Of a stretch of DNA of 36,258 nt, positions 15,736-25,439 are shown in pieces. The stretch is from the NCBI GenBank assembly GCA_028821455.1, contig JAPPGE010000077.1, positions 1-36,258 of the forward strand, given 5' to 3'. This DNA comes from a bacterium. GTDB taxonomy: Bacteria; Pseudomonadota; Alphaproteobacteria; SP197. The first letter of the stretch is position 1. Each line of letters begins with the position of its first letter. Under the pieces are notes generated by a model. The model was not told where the DNA came from and made no database searches. It worked only from the letters and a program-made list of their open reading frames with translations. Made by a program: the position numbers and the translations under genes.

Positions 15736-16140
15736 ATGATCGGCGTGGTTCTTGTGACCCACGGCCGGCTGGCGGACGAGTTCGTCGCCGCCATCAGGCA
15801 TATCGTGGGCGACCAGGAGAACATGACGGCGATCTCGATCGGACCTGACGACGACATGAAGCAGCGTCGTGCCGACATCGTCGACGCGGTTGCCGGCGTC
15901 GATACCGGTTCGGGCGTCATCATCCTCACGGACATGTTCGGCGGTACGCCGTCCAATCTCGCGATCTCGGTCATGAACCCCGGAAAGGTGGAGGTCATCG
16001 CCGGCGTGAACCTGCCAATGCTGGTCCGTCTGGCGTCGGTCCGCCGGAACGCCACCGTCGAGGAGGCTGTTGCCGCCGCGCAGGAAGCGGCCCGGCGTTA
16101 CATCAACGTCGCCAGCAGCCTCCTCAAGACCGAATCGTGA
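15736..16140 (+). CDS. PTS EIIA component, mannose family
   Basis: A 134-residue cytoplasmic phosphocarrier. MIGVVLVTHGRLADEF carries the phosphorylated His9, and DMFGGTPSNLA is the hallmark loop of the EIIA(Man) family. It receives phosphate from HPr. No EIIB, EIIC or EIID gene is present, as in other alphaproteobacteria where this EIIA serves regulation rather than sugar uptake. AGGTGA before the ATG supports the start. Its stop overlaps the HPr start as GTGA. In related genomes the serine kinase hprK and rapZ lie just upstream; here the integrases lie there instead. Confidence 0.9.
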   Translation: MIGVVLVTHGRLADEFVAAIRHIVGDQENMTAISIGPDDDMKQRRADIVDAVAGVDTGSGVIILTDMFGGTPSNLAISVMNPGKVEVIAGVNLPMLVRLASVRRNATVEEAVAAAQEAARRYINVASSLLKTES

Positions 16141-16424
16141 CCACCGGTGCCTCTCCTGACGTCATGCGCCGCAACTTCACCATTCTCAACGAACGGGGGC
16201 TGCATGCCCGGGCGGCGGCGCGCTTTGTCGCTGCACTCGACGCCTTCAGCGCCACCGTCGAGGTGGAAAAGGACGGCATGAAGGTGTCCGGAAGGTCGAT
16301 CATGGGGCTCATGATGCTGGGCGCCGCCATCGGCACGACCATCGAAGTGGAGGCGTGTGGCGACGACGCCGGAGTCGCCCTCGACGCCCTCGGGAGACTC
16401 GTCGGGAACCGGTTCGATGAGTAG
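16137..16424 (+). CDS. ptsH: HPr phosphocarrier protein
   Basis: A 95-residue protein. NERGLHARAAARFV contains the active His23, and SGRSIMGLMML carries the regulatory serine (Ser46 equivalent) used by HPr kinase in species that have it. It passes phosphate from EI to EIIA. The GTG start overlaps the EIIA stop; an internal ATG (MRRNFTI, 16164) is possible. Its own stop overlaps the EI start by eight bases. Confidence 0.92.
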   Translation: MTTGASPDVMRRNFTILNERGLHARAAARFVAALDAFSATVEVEKDGMKVSGRSIMGLMMLGAAIGTTIEVEACGDDAGVALDALGRLVGNRFDE

Positions 16425-18174
16425 GAGAAGCGGTCTCGAACTGTCCGGGCTGGGGATCGCGCCGGGCATCGCCATCGGGCCGGCCTATGTCGTCGAGAGC
16501 GGCGCCCTCGAGGTCCCGGTCCACGAGATTGGCGAAGGTCAGGTGGCTGCGGAAATCGACCGGTTCCACGATGCCGTGGCCCGTGGGCGCGAGCAGCTGG
16601 CCGTGCTCTCGCAAAAGGCCCGGACACTGCACGGAAGCGCCGCCGAGGAGCTCGAGTACCTGCTTGTCGCGCACAGCCGCATGCTGGAGGGTTCGCGGCT
16701 GGTCCGGGGCGTCGAGGAGCGGGTTCGCGGCCAGCGCCTCAACGCCGAGGCCGCGGTTTCCCAGGAGGTTGGCGATATCGTCCGGGCGTTCGAGGACATG
16801 AATGACAGCTATCTCGCCGAACGCAGCAAGGACGTGCGCGATGTCGGCAAGCGCCTGCTGCACAACCTGATGGCCGCACCCTATCGCGCCCTCACCGATC
16901 TTGCCCCGGGCACGGTTGTCGTAGCCGACGAACTCACGCCCGCCGACACCGCACTCCTTGACCCACGCCGGGTTGCGGGGTTCGTGACGGCGTCGGGTGG
17001 CGCCCAGGATCACACCGGCATCCTTGCCCGGTCCCTCGGCCTTCCCGCCGTGGTCGCCACCGGCGAGCTGCTCGGGAATGTGTCGAGCGGTGATCGCGTG
17101 ATCGTCGATGGCGGCACCGGTGCCGTCGTGATCAATCCCGATGCCGGCGCCGAAGAGGCCTTCGAGAGACGCCGCGGCGAACTCCGCCTGCAGGCCCGCA
17201 AACTCCGCCGCCTGCGCGATGTCCCGGCAGTCTCTCGCGACCAGGTCCGCATAGGCCTCCTGGCCAACGTGGAACTCGCCAACGAGATTGATCCCGCCCT
17301 CGACCACGGCGCCGAAGGCATTGGTCTCTTCCGGACCGAGTACCTCTTTCTCAACCGGGACACCATCCCTGACGAGGACGAACAGTACGTTCACCTCGCC
17401 AATGTCGTCGAGCGCATGGCGGGCCGTACCGTGACCATCCGGACTCTCGATGCAGGCAACGACAAGCTGCCCTACTCTCTCGGCGAACCGGTCGGCGCCG
17501 GCGCCAACCCCGCCATGGGACTGCGGGCCATCCGCCTGTCTCTCAAGTTCGGCGATCTCCTCGAGAACCAGCTTGCCGCCATCCTGCGCGCAGGCGCCCA
17601 TGGCAAGGTGCGCATCCTCCTGCCCATGATCTCGACGATCGCGGAAGTACGCCAGGTTCGCAAGGTGAGGGACCGGGTGGCGGAACGGCTGGCGAGGGCA
17701 GGTGTGGCCATTGCCGATCCGTTGCCTCCGGTCGGCATCATGATCGAGATTCCCGGCGCCGCACTGGCGGCTGATTCCCTGGCCGGGGAAAGCGACTTCT
17801 TCTCGATCGGCACCAACGATCTGACCATGTACACGCTCGCCATCGACCGCGGTGACGACCAGGTGGCCCATCTTTACAATCCGCTTCATCCGGCGGTTCT
17901 GCGGCTCATCCAGTTCACCACCGCAGCCGCCGGACGCGCCGGCATCGACGTCAATGTGTGTGGCGAAATGGCGGGTGACGAGAGAATGACGGCGATTCTC
18001 GTCGGTCTGGGGATTCGCGAGCTTTCCATGGCCTCGTCCGGTGTTCCGCGGGTGAAGCAGCGCATCCGCAATCTCGACATCACCGAGGCCGTACGGCGGA
18101 CCGAGGCGATCATGGAACAGAACGACGCCGGCATGGTGGCAAGCCTGCTCGACGACTTCAACGCGCTCGCCTGA
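16417..18174 (+). CDS. ptsI: PTS enzyme I (PEP-protein phosphotransferase)
   Basis: A 585-residue enzyme that takes phosphate from PEP and gives it to HPr. The N-terminal swivelling domain has the phosphohistidine His199 in [20 protein letters not shown]. The C-terminal PEP-binding barrel shows [47 protein letters not shown] and VCGEMAGD. There is no GAF domain, so it is classic EI rather than the nitrogen-type PtsP. The loop before the active histidine is AQD instead of the usual RTS, a modest deviation. The ATG at 16417 overlaps the HPr stop; longer frames upstream lie inside HPr. Confidence 0.93.
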   Translation: MSRRSGLELSGLGIAPGIAIGPAYVVESGALEVPVHEIGEGQVAAEIDRFHDAVARGREQLAVLSQKARTLHGSAAEELEYLLVAHSRMLEGSRLVRGVEERVRGQRLNAEAAVSQEVGDIVRAFEDMNDSYLAERSKDVRDVGKRLLHNLMAAPYRALTDLAPGTVVVADELTPADTALLDPRRVAGFVTASGGAQDHTGILARSLGLPAVVATGELLGNVSSGDRVIVDGGTGAVVINPDAGAEEAFERRRGELRLQARKLRRLRDVPAVSRDQVRIGLLANVELANEIDPALDHGAEGIGLFRTEYLFLNRDTIPDEDEQYVHLANVVERMAGRTVTIRTLDAGNDKLPYSLGEPVGAGANPAMGLRAIRLSLKFGDLLENQLAAILRAGAHGKVRILLPMISTIAEVRQVRKVRDRVAERLARAGVAIADPLPPVGIMIEIPGAALAADSLAGESDFFSIGTNDLTMYTLAIDRGDDQVAHLYNPLHPAVLRLIQFTTAAAGRAGIDVNVCGEMAGDERMTAILVGLGIRELSMASSGVPRVKQRIRNLDITEAVRRTEAIMEQNDAGMVASLLDDFNALA

Positions 18175-18242
18175 GGCGGTGGACGGCTCCGCAGGTCTCT
18201 GGTAAGCGGTGCGCCCGCTCGGGTGGAAGAGATGGCATCGTC

Positions 18243-19544
18243 ATGACACAGGACATGGACTACCGGATTGCCGACATTGGTCAGGCAGCCTGGGGACGCA
18301 AGGAAATCGATATCGCCGAAGGTGAAATGCCGGGGCTGATGGCGCTGCGCAGAACCTACGGCGACACCAGGCCCCTGGACGGCGCCCGCATAACCGGGTG
18401 TCTCCACATGACCATCCAGACGGCGGTTCTGATCGAGACCTTGTGCCACCTGGGCGCCGAAGTCCGCTGGTCGTCGTGCAATGTCTTTTCGACGCAGGAC
18501 CATGCCGCCGCGGCGATGGCGGAGGCCGGTGTGCCCGTCTTCGCCTGGAAGGGAGAAACGGAGGAGGAGTACTGGTGGTGCATCGAGCGTACGGTCGAGG
18601 CACCCGATGGCTGGACTCCCAACATGCTGCTTGATGATGGCGGCGACCTGACCAAGGTGATGCATGACAGGTACGCGGGCATGCTCGAGCACATCCACGG
18701 TGTCAGCGAGGAGACGACCACCGGCGTTGCCCGCCTCCACCAGATGGCGTCGGCCGGCGAACTCGCGGTGCCTGCATTCGATGTCAACAGCTCGGTGACC
18801 AAGTCGAAATTCGACAACGTCTATGGGGCCCGGGAGAGCCTGGTGGACGGCATCCGTCGCGCCACCGATGTCATGCTGGCGGGCAAGGTCGCCGTGGTGG
18901 CCGGCTACGGCGGTGTCGGCAAGGGCTCGGCCCAGTCTCTCCAGGGAGCCGGGGCCCGCGTCGTGGTGACCGAGGTCGATCCGATTTGCGCCCTCCAGGC
19001 TGCCATGGACGGCTACCAGGTCGTGTCCATGGACGCCGCCGCGCCGCAGGGGGACATCTTCGTGACGGCGACAGGCAACGTCGACATCATCACCATGGAC
19101 CACATGCGGGTGATGAAGGACCGTGCGATTGTCTGCAACATCGGACACTTCGACAACGAGATCGATGTCCAGTCGCTGCGCAATCTTCGGTGGACCAACA
19201 TCAAGCCCCAGGTCGACGAGATTGCCTTTCCCGACGGCAAGAAGATCATCCTGCTGGCCGAGGGGAGACTGGTCAATCTGGGCTGTGCCACCGGCCACCC
19301 GAGCTTTGTCATGAGCGCCAGTTTCACCAATCAGGTCCTTGCCCAGATCGAATTGTGGACCGAACGAGACAACGGCACCTATGCCGTCGGAGTCCATGTC
19401 CTTCCCAGGCATCTCGACGAAGAGGTGGCCAGGCTCCATCTGGAGAAGGTGGGGGCGCAGCTGACGAGTCTCACCCCGCGCCAGGCGGACTACATCGGTG
19501 TCGACCAGGCCGGTCCCTTCAAGACCGACGACTACCGTTACTGA
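18243..19544 (+). CDS. ahcY: S-adenosylhomocysteine hydrolase
   Basis: A 433-residue NAD-dependent enzyme that splits S-adenosylhomocysteine into adenosine and homocysteine and so keeps methylation going. Markers are [26 protein letters not shown] with the catalytic Lys/Asn, the NAD motif [24 protein letters not shown] and the C-terminal PFKTDDYRY. It follows ptsI by 68 bases, an order often seen in alphaproteobacteria. The short leader has only a weak hairpin, and I see no match to known SAH or SAM riboswitches. It ends nine bases before a convergent gene. Confidence 0.95.
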   Translation: MTQDMDYRIADIGQAAWGRKEIDIAEGEMPGLMALRRTYGDTRPLDGARITGCLHMTIQTAVLIETLCHLGAEVRWSSCNVFSTQDHAAAAMAEAGVPVFAWKGETEEEYWWCIERTVEAPDGWTPNMLLDDGGDLTKVMHDRYAGMLEHIHGVSEETTTGVARLHQMASAGELAVPAFDVNSSVTKSKFDNVYGARESLVDGIRRATDVMLAGKVAVVAGYGGVGKGSAQSLQGAGARVVVTEVDPICALQAAMDGYQVVSMDAAAPQGDIFVTATGNVDIITMDHMRVMKDRAIVCNIGHFDNEIDVQSLRNLRWTNIKPQVDEIAFPDGKKIILLAEGRLVNLGCATGHPSFVMSASFTNQVLAQIELWTERDNGTYAVGVHVLPRHLDEEVARLHLEKVGAQLTSLTPRQADYIGVDQAGPFKTDDYRY

Positions 19545-19553
19545 TGGGGAGGC

Positions 19554-20570
19554 TCAGGAACCGGGAATACCTCTCGTCGTCGAATACTCGAAGCGAAGCG
19601 GCTTGTCGGGCCACACCAGGGAATGGATGTCATGGGCAGCCATGGCGGCCTCGCTGAAACCGGAGAGAATGAGCTTCAGCTTGCCCGGATAGGTGACGAT
19701 GTCACCAATGGCATGGATGCCGGGGGTCGAGGTGACGCATGTCGCCGGATCGACACTGATGAGATTCCTCTCCAGGTTGAGCCCCCAGTGGGCGATGGGT
19801 CCCAGTTCCATCCTGAGGCCGTAGAAGGCCAGCAGGAGATCGGCTTCGAGACTCTTCGTGCGGCCGTCGAGGTCGGTCACGATGACCTTCTCGAGGCGTC
19901 CTTCGTTACCCTCGAGTCCGTGAAGTTGCCAGGGCACAACACGTTCGACATCGCCGGATTCGACGAGCGCTTCGAACTGGCGCACAGTCTCGGGCGCCGC
20001 CCGGAAACGGTTGCGACGATGCACCACCTGGATGCGCGCGGCGATGCCGTTGAGGGCCAGCACCCAGTCGAGGGCGGAATCGCCACCACCGGCGATCACC
20101 ACGTTCTTGCCCCGGTGGTCTTCCTTGCGCGTCACGAGATAGGCGACGGATCCCCTTTCCTCGAAGGCCTCGATACCGGCAATCGGCGGCCGGTTGGGTC
20201 CAAAGGCGCCGCATCCGGCGGCGATGATGACGGCCTTGCAGGCGATGACCGTGCCGGCGGATGTCGTGACGGCGAACGCGCCTGCCTCGCCGGCGAGTCG
20301 GACAACCTGCTGATCGAGGTGATACACCGGCGAGAAGGGGGCGGCCTGGCGTTCAAGACGGTCGATCAGGTCCCGGGCCTCGACCACGGTAAGGGCCGGG
20401 ATGTCGTAGATCGGCTTTTCCGGATAGAGCGCGGTGCATTGACCGCCGATGGCATCGAGGGTGTCGACCACGTGGCAACGCATGTCGAGCATGCCCGCCT
20501 CGAATACCTGGAAGAGCCCCACGGGTCCGGCTCCGACAATGACGATGTCGGTCTCGTGCGATGTGTGCAT
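19554..20570 (-). CDS. Ferredoxin/flavodoxin-NADP+ reductase, type 2 (TrxB-like)
   Basis: A 338-residue FAD enzyme. FAD is bound by VIVGAGPVGLFQVFEAGM, NADP by VVIAGGGDSALDWVLAL with the HRRNRFRA basic patch, and GIHAIGDI closes the FAD site. GGQCTALYPEKPIYDIPA is typical of the type 2 ferredoxin-NADP reductases, which lack the CxxC pair of thioredoxin reductase. It moves electrons between NADPH and ferredoxin. ATG 20570 is preferred; GTG 20588 would add six residues. It is transcribed alone, against its neighbours. Confidence 0.9.
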   Translation of the reverse strand: MHTSHETDIVIVGAGPVGLFQVFEAGMLDMRCHVVDTLDAIGGQCTALYPEKPIYDIPALTVVEARDLIDRLERQAAPFSPVYHLDQQVVRLAGEAGAFAVTTSAGTVIACKAVIIAAGCGAFGPNRPPIAGIEAFEERGSVAYLVTRKEDHRGKNVVIAGGGDSALDWVLALNGIAARIQVVHRRNRFRAAPETVRQFEALVESGDVERVVPWQLHGLEGNEGRLEKVIVTDLDGRTKSLEADLLLAFYGLRMELGPIAHWGLNLERNLISVDPATCVTSTPGIHAIGDIVTYPGKLKLILSGFSEAAMAAHDIHSLVWPDKPLRFEYSTTRGIPGS

Positions 20571-20647
20571 GGCCGGTATCCTGTCCACGGGTCCCTTAAG
20601 GCTTACCCGAAGGCGGCTGGCGGGAACAACCCGGCAGAGGATTCTCC

Positions 20648-21634
20648 ATGAGCGCCGTGCGAGAGAACGAGATCAGGGAGTTCTTGCAACGCTTCGGCTG
20701 GGGCGATGCGCGGCGCCGGCCAATTCCCGGAGATGCCTCGTTGCGCCGCTACGAGCGCCTCGAGGGGCCAAGGGGACGGGCCGTGCTCATGGATGCGCCG
20801 CCCGATGTCGAGGACGTCAGGCCCTTTGTGCGTATCGCCCGCCACCTTAACGCTGTCGGCCTTTCCGCCCCGGCCGTCCTGGCAGGCGACGTCACGAGGG
20901 GTTTTCTTCTCCTCGAGGATCTCGGCGACGATCTCTACAACCGCATTCTCGACCAGGGCGCCGACGAGGGACTTCTCTATCGTGCCGCGGTGGAGGCCCT
21001 GGCACAGCTTCACAGGGAACCGGTTCCCGAAGACCTTCCCTCCTACAGTGACGACCTCTTTCTCTTCGAGGTCTCGCTCGTGACTGACTGGTTCATGCCG
21101 CTCGCCGGTCTCGAGATCAGCCGCGCCGGTCGCGACGACTTCCTCGCCCTGTGGCGCGACCTCCTGCCGCTGGCGCGCAGTGTGCCCGCATGTGTGGTCT
21201 TGAGGGACTACCATGCCGACAACCTCCTGTGGCTGCCGGCGCGTGACGGCGTGGCACGGGTGGGCCAGCTCGATTTCCAGGATGCGGTTGCTGGTCCGGT
21301 GACCTACGATATCGTCTCGCTGCTCGAGGACGTCAGGAGGATCATCTCCCCGGAGACCGTGGAGATGTGCAGGGCCCGCTACCTCGACCTGATGCCGCAT
21401 ATCGAGCATGAGGCCTTCGCCACATCCGCGACGATCATGACGGCCCAGCGCAATCTGAAGATCGCCGGCATCTTCTGCCGACTGCTGGGCCGCGATGGCA
21501 AGGCGGCCTACCAGAGGTTCATGCCGAGGACCTGGGCGCTTGTCACCGACAGCCTCGCCAGTCACCACCTGGCGCCTCTCGCAGCATGGCTTGACCGCTG
21601 GATTCCGCCGCAAGCGCGGCGGGGCGTGGCATGA
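20648..21634 (+). CDS. amgK: N-acetylmuramate/N-acetylglucosamine kinase
   Basis: A 328-residue kinase of the aminoglycoside phosphotransferase fold. GDASLRRYERL resembles the nucleotide loop, LLLEDLGDDLYNR the hinge, LRDYHADNLLW holds the catalytic Asp, and GQLDFQDAVAGPVTYD the magnesium site. AmgK phosphorylates MurNAc at C1 in the shortcut that returns cell-wall sugars to UDP-MurNAc and bypasses the early fosfomycin-sensitive steps. Identification is strengthened by the next gene, murU, which overlaps its stop (ATGA). In many relatives tsaE lies just upstream; it is not here. Confidence 0.85.
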   Translation: MSAVRENEIREFLQRFGWGDARRRPIPGDASLRRYERLEGPRGRAVLMDAPPDVEDVRPFVRIARHLNAVGLSAPAVLAGDVTRGFLLLEDLGDDLYNRILDQGADEGLLYRAAVEALAQLHREPVPEDLPSYSDDLFLFEVSLVTDWFMPLAGLEISRAGRDDFLALWRDLLPLARSVPACVVLRDYHADNLLWLPARDGVARVGQLDFQDAVAGPVTYDIVSLLEDVRRIISPETVEMCRARYLDLMPHIEHEAFATSATIMTAQRNLKIAGIFCRLLGRDGKAAYQRFMPRTWALVTDSLASHHLAPLAAWLDRWIPPQARRGVA

Positions 21635-22374
21635 CGGCCCCGAAACGCGCCATGATCCTTGCCGCGGGGCGGGGAGAGCGCATGCGGCCGCTGACCGATC
21701 GCGTGCCCAAACCCGTCATTCCCGTGGCCGGACGTTCCGCCCTGGACCGCATGCTGGACAGGCTTGCCGGCTTCGAGCTTGTGGTGGTCAACGCATGCCA
21801 TCTTGCAGAAAGAATCGAGGCCGCGGTGGCCGCACGGCGCGACCCGCCAGTGATTGTGGTGCGCGAGGAGCGGGTTCTTGGCACCGGTGGCGGGGTGGCG
21901 AACGCCCTTGGACTCCTTGGTGAAGAGCCCTTTCTCGTTGCCAACGGCGATGTTTTTCTCACCGAATCGCCCGGCCAGGCGGTCCTGGAGACCCTGGTCG
22001 GGACATGGGATGGCGACAGCACGGACGCCCTTCTGCTGCTGGTGGAACGGGAGCGCGCCCGGGGTTACCGCTATGCAGGCGACTTTTCCATGACGGACGG
22101 AAGCCGTCTGGTTGCACGGGGCGGGCGGGACACCGCGCCCTTTGTCTACGCCAGCGTGCAGATTGTCCATCCCCGGCTCCTCGAGGGAGCGCCCGAAGGC
22201 GCCTTCTCCTTCACTCTTCTGTGGGACCGGGCAGCCCGGCGCGGGAGGCTCCGCGGCGTGGTGTGGGATGGCGGCTGGATGACCGTCGATACCGTCGACA
22301 ACCTTGCCGCGGCCGGCGACTGGCTTGCCACGCCGATCAGGAACCATGAACAGGGGTTTGACCGGTCCGCTTGA
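21631..22374 (+). CDS. murU: N-acetylmuramate-1-phosphate uridylyltransferase
   Basis: A 247-residue nucleotidyltransferase. ILAAGRGERMRPLTDRVPKP is the sugar-nucleotide transferase signature and VANGDVFL has the metal-binding Asp. MurU converts MurNAc-1-P and UTP into UDP-MurNAc. It overlaps amgK by four bases and is made from the same message. Relatives often have the addB-addA recombination genes between murU and trxA; here trxA follows after 81 bases. Confidence 0.87.
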   Translation: MTAPKRAMILAAGRGERMRPLTDRVPKPVIPVAGRSALDRMLDRLAGFELVVVNACHLAERIEAAVAARRDPPVIVVREERVLGTGGGVANALGLLGEEPFLVANGDVFLTESPGQAVLETLVGTWDGDSTDALLLLVERERARGYRYAGDFSMTDGSRLVARGGRDTAPFVYASVQIVHPRLLEGAPEGAFSFTLLWDRAARRGRLRGVVWDGGWMTVDTVDNLAAAGDWLATPIRNHEQGFDRSA

Positions 22375-22398
22375 CGAGCACCGTCGCGCTTCTAGATT
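22371..22398 (+). promoter_or_regulatory. Likely promoter of trxA
   Basis: TTGACG (22371-22376) and TAGATT (22393-22398) are separated by 16 bases, starting on the murU stop codon. A GGAAGGGAAG ribosome site precedes the trxA ATG. Confidence 0.45.
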
Positions 22399-22455
22399 GT
22401 TGGATGGTGCGCCACCACAACACACAACAGGCGCACGTCGCGGAAGGGAAGACCC

Positions 22456-22776
22456 ATGACCATTCGTCACGTCACCGATGATTCGTTCGACGAGGATGTC
22501 CTCCAGGCGCCCGGACCCGTACTGGTCGATTTCTGGGCCGAATGGTGCGGTCCGTGCAAGCAGATCGCGCCGGCGCTCGAGGACCTTGCCCGGCGCTACC
22601 ATGACAGGGTCCAGGTGGTGAAGGTCAACATCGACGAGAATCCGTCCACACCGTCACGTTACGGTGTGCGCGGCATTCCCACGATCATGATGTTCAAGGC
22701 CGGGGAAGTTGCGGCAGTCAAGGTGGGCGCGCTGCCGAAGAGCCGGCTCTTCGAGTGGGTCGACAGTTCCATGTGA
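22456..22776 (+). CDS. trxA: Thioredoxin
   Basis: A 106-residue cytoplasmic redox protein with the active site [13 protein letters not shown], the buried Asp in VDFWAEW and the cis-proline loop [13 protein letters not shown]. It reduces protein disulfides using thioredoxin reductase, which is not in the window. It has its own likely promoter and is followed closely by a glutamine-synthetase-family gene. Confidence 0.95.
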   Translation: MTIRHVTDDSFDEDVLQAPGPVLVDFWAEWCGPCKQIAPALEDLARRYHDRVQVVKVNIDENPSTPSRYGVRGIPTIMMFKAGEVAAVKVGALPKSRLFEWVDSSM

Positions 22777-22805
22777 GACGCCGCTTGATGCCGTCAGAAC
22801 GGGCC

Positions 22806-24125
22806 ATGGCCACACACCCGGACTTTCCGGATGCACGGTGGATCGATGTCCTGATCCCCGACATGTGGGGGATCCCCCGTGGCAAGCGTCTTGCCGCTTC
22901 GGCCATGGAGAAGGTTCTGACGACGGGGATCGTGCTTCCCGGGTCCACCTACGCGATGGACATGCAGGGCAACAACGTCGAAAGCACAGGCATGGGTTTC
23001 GCTGACGGTGATCCCGACTATCCCTGTCATGCTGTCACCGAGACCCTGGCCCCGGTGCCGTGGAGGGGTTCCGATCATGCCCAGGTGATGCTGTCGATGC
23101 GTGATGCCGCCGACAGGCCCTGGTGGCTCGATCCGCGTCATGTCGTCGAACGCATGGCTACGATACTCGGCGCCCTGGGGTACCGGGCGCGGGTCGCATT
23201 CGAACTGGAGTTCTACCTGGTCGAACGCGACAGCGACGGCGCTCTGAATCCGGCGCCACCGCCCGGCAGCAGCCGGCGGCCGTCGCAGACCCAGGTCTAC
23301 CTGATGGACGATGTCGAGGCCTATGGCCCGGTCCTCGACGACATGGTGACGACCTGCCGCAGGCAGAACATTCCGGCGGACGTCATCACCATGGAGTACG
23401 CGCCGGCACAGTTCGAAATCAATCTCCACTATGGCGACGATCCCCTCACCGCCTGCGACCACGCCTTCCTGATGAAGCGCGCCATCAAGGCCGTCGCCAG
23501 GTCGCACGGCATGACCGCGACATTCATGGCGCGGCCGTTCGAGGGCCTCTCGACCAGCGGCACGCACGTCCACATCTCGCTCCTCGACGGCGAGGGGCGC
23601 AATGTCTTCGACGACGGCAGCGACGAGGGAAGCGCCGTCTTGCGCCATGCCGTTGCCGGCCTCGCAGCGACGATGGCAGAGGCGATGCCGATCTGGGCGC
23701 CCGGAGCCAACTCCTACAGGCGACTGGCGCCGGGAGGCTGGGTGTCTCTGGCGGCAAGCTGGGGCTACAACAATCGCGACGTCGCCCTGCGCATTCCCGG
23801 TGGCGCTGCCTCGGGGCGCAGGATCGAACACCGTACCGCCGGCGCCGACGCCAACCCCTACCTAGTCCTGGCGGCAATTCTTGGCGGTCTCCACCACGGC
23901 CTCTCGAAGCGGCTGGATCCGGGTCCTCCCGCCGGCGCCGACCCGGCCTCCCTGCCGGTGTTCTGGGTCGATGCGCTTCGTTCCTTCGACCAGGCGGATG
24001 TTCTTCCCGGGTACTTCACGCAAGACTGGTGGCGGGTCTACAGCGCCCTTGCATGGTCGGAGTTCCATACCTTCAACGGCCACGTCACGACGCTGGAACA
24101 CGACCGCTTCCTCACCCTCGTGTGA
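22806..24125 (+). CDS. Glutamine synthetase-family ligase (gamma-glutamylpolyamine synthetase type)
   Basis: A protein of about 439 residues. VAFELEFYLVER, MEYAPAQFEINLHYGD and GTHVHISLLD bind the metals and glutamate, and WGYNNRDVALRIP with RIEHRTAGADANPYLVLAAIL completes the active site. N-terminal WIDVLIPDMWGIPRGKRL and the lack of the adenylylation-type C-terminus place it with PuuA-like gamma-glutamylating ligases rather than housekeeping GlnA. The substrate, likely a polyamine or other amine, is inferred. The start could also be ATG 22788. It ends nine bases from the convergent folC. Confidence 0.82.
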   Translation: MATHPDFPDARWIDVLIPDMWGIPRGKRLAASAMEKVLTTGIVLPGSTYAMDMQGNNVESTGMGFADGDPDYPCHAVTETLAPVPWRGSDHAQVMLSMRDAADRPWWLDPRHVVERMATILGALGYRARVAFELEFYLVERDSDGALNPAPPPGSSRRPSQTQVYLMDDVEAYGPVLDDMVTTCRRQNIPADVITMEYAPAQFEINLHYGDDPLTACDHAFLMKRAIKAVARSHGMTATFMARPFEGLSTSGTHVHISLLDGEGRNVFDDGSDEGSAVLRHAVAGLAATMAEAMPIWAPGANSYRRLAPGGWVSLAASWGYNNRDVALRIPGGAASGRRIEHRTAGADANPYLVLAAILGGLHHGLSKRLDPGPPAGADPASLPVFWVDALRSFDQADVLPGYFTQDWWRVYSALAWSEFHTFNGHVTTLEHDRFLTLV

Positions 24126-24134
24126 CCCCTGCGG

Positions 24135-25439
24135 TCAGCCGTTGGCGCTGAGGACTCGACCGGCGAGATAGAGGGACCCGCAGATCAGGATCCTCGACCG
24201 ATCGCCCTGCGGGTCGGCAAGGTCGCGGATGGCCCGCCGGATGTCGGCCGCCACCGTGACTGCCACGCCTTCTTCCGCGAGAACGGCGCGTGTCGCCTCG
24301 GCGTCAAGGGTGTTCTTTTCGCCCGGGATGGAGACGGCGACGGCGCGCCGGATGTAGGGCGCCAGGGGACGGATGAACCCCGCCGGATCCTTCGTGTTCA
24401 TCATGCCGATGATCACGTCGAGCGGACGGTCGCGCCAGGTGCGCGCCATGTCGGCGAGGGTGGAACCGGCCGCCGGATTGTGGCCGCCGTCGAGCCACAG
24501 TTCCTGCCCGTCCCCCAGTTGTTCCACGAGGTGTCCCGATTCCAGGCGCTGCAGTCGCGCCGGCCATCGGACCTGCAGCATGCCTGCTGCGAGGGCCCTC
24601 TTGTCGGGCGCCAGGTGGCCGGTAAGGCCAAGGGCGACGACGGCAGTCGCCGCGTTGGCCAGCTGGTGACGGCCGGCCAGTGCCGGTCGCGGCAGGACCG
24701 TCCGCCTGCCCCCGGGCGATATCACCTCGAAGCGGTCGCCGGCTCCAGCCTGAAAGGTGAAATCACGGCCCGCCACGATAGTCGGAGCCCCGAGCGCGTC
24801 GGCCCGGTCTTGAAGAACGTCCTTGGCCTCGTCGTCCTGGGGGGCGATGACGACGGGAACGCCGCTCTTGATGATCCCCGCCTTCTCGCCGGCGATGGCG
24901 GCAAGCGTGGTGCCGAGAAACTGCTGGTGATCCAGCGACACCGGCGTGATCACCGAGACCAGAGGCTTGTCGACGACATTGGTGGCATCGAGCCTGCCGC
25001 CGAGTCCGGTCTCGAGAAGAACGATGTCCGCCGGTTCCCGGGCAAACGCCAGGTAGGCGGCGGCCGTGGTAATCTCGAAGAAGGTGATCGGCTCGTTGCG
25101 GTTGGCCGCCTCGCATTCCTCGAGCAGGGCCATGAGCCGATCCTCCTCGATCACCTGCCCGGCAATCTCGATTCTCTCGTGGAAACGCACGAGGTGCGGG
25201 GATGTGTAGACGTGGACCGTGTGCCCGGCCGCCATGAGTGCCGCCCGCATGTAGGCGATGACCGATCCCTTGCCGTTGGTGCCGGCCACATGGACGACGG
25301 GGGGGAGGCGAAGATGCGGCCGATCGAGGCGCTCGAGAAGTCGGTGGAGGCGGTCGAGTGAAAGGTCGATGAGCTTTGGATGAAGCTGCATCAACCTTTC
25401 AAGAACGATATCACTTCCCGCCGGGGAGTTGGTCGGCAT
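24135..25439 (-). CDS. folC: Folylpolyglutamate synthase / dihydrofolate synthase
   Basis: A 434-residue Mur-ligase-like enzyme. HVAGTNGKGSVIAYM is the ATP loop, ITPVSLDHQQFLG the second signature, and LDGGHNPAA marks the C-terminal domain. It adds glutamate to dihydropteroate and folates. ATG 25439 lies inside the end of accD (29-base overlap) and keeps the conserved LERLMQLHPKLIDLSLDRL intact; the internal ATG at 25394 would cut it. It is the last gene of the long operon. Confidence 0.93.
   Translation of the reverse strand: MPTNSPAGSDIVLERLMQLHPKLIDLSLDRLHRLLERLDRPHLRLPPVVHVAGTNGKGSVIAYMRAALMAAGHTVHVYTSPHLVRFHERIEIAGQVIEEDRLMALLEECEAANRNEPITFFEITTAAAYLAFAREPADIVLLETGLGGRLDATNVVDKPLVSVITPVSLDHQQFLGTTLAAIAGEKAGIIKSGVPVVIAPQDDEAKDVLQDRADALGAPTIVAGRDFTFQAGAGDRFEVISPGGRRTVLPRPALAGRHQLANAATAVVALGLTGHLAPDKRALAAGMLQVRWPARLQRLESGHLVEQLGDGQELWLDGGHNPAAGSTLADMARTWRDRPLDVIIGMMNTKDPAGFIRPLAPYIRRAVAVSIPGEKNTLDAEATRAVLAEEGVAVTVAADIRRAIRDLADPQGDRSRILICGSLYLAGRVLSANG

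Noticed and set aside
18175..18242. SAH or SAM riboswitch before ahcY
   Set aside because: The 68-base leader has only a five-pair hairpin and none of the conserved riboswitch segments I know.
16309..19439. Two minus-strand frames over 500 codons
   Set aside because: They are exactly antisense to ptsI and ahcY and show no motif of their own.
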